Assembly (NCBI RefSeq): GCF_025602895.1
Contig: NW_026516245.1
Location: 198,501-262,500 of the forward strand
Source: Polychytrium aggregatum
Taxonomy: Eukaryota > Chytridiomycota > Chytridiomycetes > Polychytriales
Length of the DNA: 64,000 nt
Direction: 5' to 3'
Shown here: positions 59,829-64,000 of the stretch, piece after piece
How positions within the stretch are numbered: the first letter of the stretch is position 1
How the letters are laid out: each line of letters starts with the position of its first letter
The notes under the pieces: model-generated
The model's database searches: none
Told to the model about the DNA's origin: nothing
What the model saw: the letters and a program-made list of their open reading frames with translations, nothing else
Position numbers and translations under genes: made by a program

Positions 59829-61941
59829 ATGGCTCCCTCCACTTCAAAGTTCCAGTCGTTCCTCCAGAAGCTCGAGTCCAAGCTCGAGCACACCCTGCAC
59901 ATCTCTCAGGACGATGCTGCTCCCGATGGACCCGCTCCGTTGCAGCATGAGTACTCCAAGCCCTCCATCTTCCTCGTCTCGCCCGAAGGCACCCCCCTCG
60001 GCAGCCCCGTCCAGTCCGAAGACGAGCGCAAGTCGTCCGAGTTGCTTGCATCGCCAGCCCTCCAGCCCTCCGCCAGCAGCAGCCGCTTCGACAAGAACGC
60101 CCTGCATCCCGCAAAGCATTGGTGGGCAACCAACGTCCTGCGCTCCCAAAACTCGACCGAGGACTACCGCCCTTCGCCACCGTCCTCGCCGCTCCTGGGT
60201 CCGTCCAAATCCGCGGGCGATCTGGTTGGCCTCAAGAAGACAAACTCTGCATCCGATATCCAAGGCGGCATCACCCGCAAATGGTCCTTTGACATGCTCA
60301 AGCGCCGCAATTCCGGCGACCTGAAGCTGGCCAAGCTGCCGCGAGGCTCCGTCGCTCGCGCGTATCCGCGGGCCCTCTTTGGCGCCCCGCAAGCCGTTAC
60401 CGACTGGGAACACTCGCAGGTCGACTGGCTGTACGTATCGCCTGTCTGCCCGGTCTGGTCACGTCCACGCTCATGTGGTAGTGTCGGTGTATCTGTGCAT
60501 TACTGGCGAATGCTGCCGATGCTGTAATTGCATTGGTAGAGATGCTCCGGAATGCCTCCTGCCAAAACCAAGTGGTGCATTCCCACTCGCATCGCCCATG
60601 GTGCTATCGTCTCTCCAATCTTGGGGTCCAATTGGAATCGGGATTCAATTCCATGGATCGGCCCCGCCAAGAGCACATATGTGCCCAGCAGCACCCCTCC
60701 AGCAATACCACTTCAGCAACACCTCTTCAGAGCACCACTTCAGCAACGCCTCTTCAGAGCACCACTTCAGAGCATCTCGTCATGATCACTAACCCCGCAC
60801 TTGTCCTCTCCCGCCACAGCGACCACAATCGCTTCGAAAAGGGCGAGCTCATTGGGTCGGGTAAGTTCTCGCAAGTCTTTGCCTCCATCGATACCGAGAA
60901 CCGCGACCGTCCCATCGTCGTCAAGGTGTTCAAGACCGGCAAGGATCTCAAAGTCAAGCGCGAGATCTTCATCCTGCGCTACCTCGAGAACGGCCCCAAC
61001 ATCATCGAGTACTACGGCTGCTTCCAGCTCCCGACCCCCGAGAAGGAAGCCTGCCTGGTCTTTGGCACAGTCAAAGAGACGCCCTGGCGAGAGCTGATGG
61101 ACGCCATCAACTACCAAGACATTCAGCACTACATGTACCAAGTCCTGAAGGCCCTGGACTATGCCCACTCCAAGGGCGTCATGCATCGAGGTGAGCCGGC
61201 CAAGGCAGCTGCCCCTACCTGTGCTGCCTGTGTCGGCCTGTGTCGGCCTTGCTGAGCCCCGCCGCCTGAAGCTCACTATGCCTTCTGTGCTGCTGGTGCT
61301 CGGTTCCGACAGACATCAAGCCCCAGAACTTCATCGCCGACCACGGGTCCCGAGTCATCAAGGTCATTGACTGGGGCCTCTCTGACTTTTACATCCCCGG
61401 CCGTGACTACAACGTCTACGTTGCCTCGCGCTTCTTCAAGGCTCCCGAGCTGCTGCTGCACTTCAAGCGATACGATCACGCAATCGACATGTGGGCCTTT
61501 GGCTGCACGCTGGCCGCCATCATCTTCAAAAAGAACTTTTTGTTCATGGGTGACGACGACCTGGACCAGCTCTCGGTCATCACCGAGCAGCTGGGCACGC
61601 AGGAGCTCGTCAACTACGTCAACAAGTACGACATGTCCTTTGGCGGTCGCATGGAGATCTCGGGCTTTGTCTTTGGCGGGGCAACCAACTACCGACGCAA
61701 CTGGGACTACCACGTTAACGACTCGAACCGCGACTGGGCCACCCTCGAGGCCCTCGATCTGATCGACCGGCTTCTTCGCTACGACCACCACGACCGCCTC
61801 ACGGCCCAGGAGGCCATGTACCACCCCTTCTTCAAGGACTATACCGACCCCGATGCTCCCAAAGACACGGAGTGCGAGCAGGTCTCGTCGGACCCGAACG
61901 AAACCCCATGTGCCGATGAGATGCCAGCCCTCCAGATCTAG
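59829..61941 (+). CDS. Casein kinase II alpha-like protein kinase with a 200-residue N-terminal extension
   Basis: Three exons fit in phase to 533 aa: 59829-60430, 60820-61190 and 61313-61941. The kinase domain (about residues 200-515) carries the CK2 signatures. The glycine loop is GSGKFSQVF, the ATP lysine lies in IVVKVFK, and the helix C glutamate in VKREIFIL. The catalytic loop is MHRDIKPQN, and the metal motif is DWG instead of DFG (KVIDWGLSDFY). Further CK2 features are VASRFFKAPELLL, DMWAFGCTLAAIIFKK, LGTQELVNYVNKYD and LLRYDHHDRLTAQEAMYHPFF. All catalytic residues are present. The CK2 basic cluster KKKK is reduced to KDLKVKRE. The first 200 residues are Ser/Pro-rich and contain SFLQKLESKLEHTL, KWSFDMLKRRNS and an end resembling the DYWDYE segment (TDWEHSQVDW). 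It is probably a paralogue of the canonical CK2 catalytic subunit. Confidence 0.93.
60708..60775. repeat. Imperfect direct repeats (CTTCAGAGCACCACTTCAG) in a kinase intron
   Basis: Three overlapping copies built from CACTTCAG and CAACGCCTCTTCAGAG units lie in intron 60431-60819, 50-110 bp before the acceptor. Confidence 0.75.
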
Positions 61942-62329
61942 AGAGAGCCTCGAGTCCTCGAGTCGGCCGGAGGGATGTTCCGCCGTGGCTGTTCCATACA
62001 TCATCGACTCCTCCAACCCTCCAATCCTCCAACCGATCCATGTCCCATGGTCCATTGTCAGCCAGATGGCCAAGTGACTGACCGACCAAATGCCCTCAAT
62101 CCACTCCTCCCGCCCTTGATTTCTGTCCATGCCGGCTGTCTTCCTGCGACTATTTCCTCCCCTTAAATGTCTCCTCCAGCGTCGCTTAGAAGCGACTGCC
62201 TGAGCCCCCACATCAGTGGGTTGCTGCGTCTGTGGATGGTCGCTCTCAGCAATCAATAGATCATCCTCTTTTATTTGAATCACATTCAAGCCAAGTAAAG
62301 TCCGACTGGGACTGGGGCTGGCACCGGAC
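61942..62329. other. Convergent 3' intergenic region, kinase / DUF3684-like gene
   Basis: This 388-bp stretch lies between two convergent genes. It includes an inverted repeat around GTCGCTTAGAAGCGAC at about 62172-62188 (near-perfect stem) and AT-rich sequence near 62255-62280. No gene is recognised. Confidence 0.55.
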
Positions 62330-64000
62330 TCAGACCACTCCGTCTTGCTTGAGGACGCCAATCAGATCCTTGAGGTAGTTCTGCCATTCGCAGTCGCATG
62401 TGTCGGCGGATTTCGTTTGTCGAGAAGGACGAGGGTTAGCTCACGATCCATCAACCGACCCGCACAAACGCTTTCGTCGCGACAGTGGCGGCTGCGCCAA
62501 CCAGCCCATCAGAGTCTGCCGCCCCAGTGCTGGCTCACCTCTGCAAAGCTCGAAAAGTAAAATTCGTGCTCGCTGTTGTGCTCGCTGACAAAGTTGTGGG
62601 CCAGCTCGTGGCAGGTCACCATGAACCAGTAGTAGTACACTTCGTCTGGATGGCGCTGAGCCTTTGAGTCGCCCCGGCGCACGAGTGGATAGTGCAGGCC
62701 GAGGTAGAACCGGAAGTTGAAGAACAGGGTTCGGCGGCGGTTGAAGGCGACGGTGTTGCCCTGCGGATCCCAGTAGATCGTCACCGACCGAGGATTCATC
62801 TTGAAGACTTGGCCGAGCCGGAGCAGCAGATCCGCAAACTGGTCGAGGGCGCCGTGCGACTGGGCAAGCATCGCCAGTCCTTGGTCCTGCTGCGCCTTGT
62901 CGACATAGACGGCAATGTTGCGGATGTTGCTCACCCGGATCAGCTCGCCGTCGGAGAGGATCCGGCAATGGTTCGCCGCCTGTGCGCTTGCTACCGCCGG
63001 CGGGTCGTTCGGAATCGTCGCCCGGAATTCAGATTCAGACTCGGGCTGTGACTGCAGCGACCCGATCGACCGCTCCAGATGGCCCTTCAGGTTGGAAGTG
63101 AACGTTGGGTTGATTTCGGCAACCGCATGCTGATGCCCTGGCTGAGATTGCCCCTGGAAGCCCGGGGGCGGCTGCGCAACGGTGCCGGTTGTCCCGGGAG
63201 GAGCTTCCTCGGACTCGTATCCTCCGGTCGATGCAGTCGCGGGCTTCTTTGCCGATTGAGGTCCCACCGGCCCTCTGCCACCCCACAGTTGATCGGCCAG
63301 ACCGCGCCATCGCCCATAGACCTCCTCATTCATGATGTTGCTGAGGGTCTGGTCGATGAAGCCGCTCGGTCCGCTCGGCTTGCTGTTACTGTGGCTGGCG
63401 GAGGCCTCGTGCCTGGTCTTGCTGTCGCGATCCTCGACCTCATCCTGCTCTTGCAGAGTCGAGCCTATAGTCTGGTCCGAGAGCGACTTTGTTGATGATT
63501 GGCTGCTCTTTGGAGGCCGCTTCGGATAGTCATGGTCCATCATATGGTTACTGACGGTCTCGACTTGGTCGCGGGTGTGCTTGGCCAGTTCTTGGCGCAA
63601 ATATTCGAGATCGGCGTCCGGGAAGATGGCCGAAAGCTGGCTAAGCATCGTGCCCATTGATGCGTCGGTGGGACCGTTGGTCGGGGGAGAGGAGTTGGTT
63701 GAGTGAGGAGGTGGCGCGGGCTTGGGCCCGGTAGATGCGCTTGCCTCGCGGGCGGGCGACATGGACGCTTGCTGGGCGGCTTTCTGCTCGACAGGTTTGG
63801 GTGGGGGTGCAGGGACGGCCTGCTTCAGCTTGCTGGCGGTGAGATTGAGGATGCGGTCGACGGGGAATCCCTTGCGCTTGAGGTTGACCAGAGAGGTGGA
63901 CAGCAGGGTCGACAGCAAGAGCGAGTCGTTCAGCCGGCACTGACGGAACAGCACCTTGCCCAGGGAGCTGCAACGGAGAGTGTCACCGAGGCCGCAACCT
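62330..64000 (-). CDS. C-terminal part of a DUF3684 / sacsin-like HATPase-type giant fungal protein, 5' end cut by the window
   Basis: Two coding exons are visible: 63967-62539 and 62380-62330, joined in phase at GAG/gtgagc to give FAE-NYLKDLIGVLKQDGVV. An acceptor CAG abuts 63967, so an intron continues off the window. The exon opens LGKVLFRQCRLNDSLLLSTLLST and SLVNLKRKGFPVDRIL. Two disordered Ser/Pro/Gln-rich linkers follow. A globular C-terminus then reads NIAVYVDKAQQDQGLAM, SVTIYWDPQGNTVAFN, LFFNFRFYLGLHYP and CHELAHNFVSEHNSEHEFYFSSFAE. I recall this layout from large fungal HSP90-like-ATPase proteins with DUF3684; the ATPase part would lie outside the window. CHELAHNFVSEHNSEH is HExxH-like but aligned with a conserved non-enzymatic segment of that family, so a protease call is not justified. 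Confidence 0.6.

Noticed and set aside
62560-62640. HExxH-like CHELAHNF segment suggesting a metalloprotease
   Set aside because: The third ligand context is missing and the segment matches the conserved tail of DUF3684-like proteins.

Overview
The window is 64 kb of GC-rich, intron-dense nuclear DNA from a fungus. Genes carry many short spliceosomal introns, mostly with GTAAGT, GTATGT or GTGAGT donors and CTGAC or CTAAC branch-like motifs. The content is eukaryotic housekeeping. A lanosterol synthase points to a fungus or animal. The mix of animal-shared genes that most Dikarya lack (FIBP, an RNF34/RFFL-like FYVE-SAP-RING ligase) with fungus-type genes (Drs2-like flippase, Yju3-like monoacylglycerol lipase, a DUF3684-like giant protein) suggests an early-diverging zoosporic fungus, probably a chytrid. 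That placement is inference.

Layout, left to right: FIBP (-, cut by the left edge) and ECM29 (+) diverge from a shared 408-bp promoter. ECM29 converges on eEF2 (-). Four + strand genes follow the eEF2 promoter: ATG12, an unrecognised 907-residue protein, MCM6 and the FYVE-SAP-RING ligase. A + strand monoacylglycerol lipase then converges on a - strand block of four genes: a P4-ATPase, a 2,949-residue SEC16, an unrecognised 393-residue membrane protein, and ERG7. ERG7 diverges from EMC8/9 (+). A divergent CK2-alpha-like kinase (+) follows, and it converges on the 3' end of a DUF3684-like gene (-, cut by the right edge).

There are fourteen protein genes. For most, splicing could be worked out to a phase-consistent model: eEF2 is exactly 842 aa with the diphthamide histidine at residue 699, MCM6 902, the ligase 605, the lipase 297, the flippase 1,192, SEC16 2,949, ERG7 716 and the CK2-like kinase 533 aa. 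Open points are the 5' exon junction of ATG12, one EMC8/9 acceptor, and the exact ends of several ECM29 exons.

The stretch from 31 to 59 kb is enriched for ER, Golgi and lipid functions: lipase, flippase, COPII scaffold, membrane protein, sterol cyclase and ER insertase subunit. They may simply be neighbours by chance. No tRNA, rRNA, CRISPR, transposon or virus-like element was recognised. Repeats are simple tandem arrays in introns, 5' leaders and low-complexity coding segments. The most notable observations are two frame-supported GC-AG introns, a zinc-ribbon-like segment inside SEC16, a changed catalytic-motif residue in ERG7 (DCCAE), an Ile-to-Leu change in the flippase TM4 motif, a CK2-like kinase with a long N-terminal extension, eEF2 with an ATG-only coding exon plus a 21-nt exon, and possible E-box elements in two divergent promoters.
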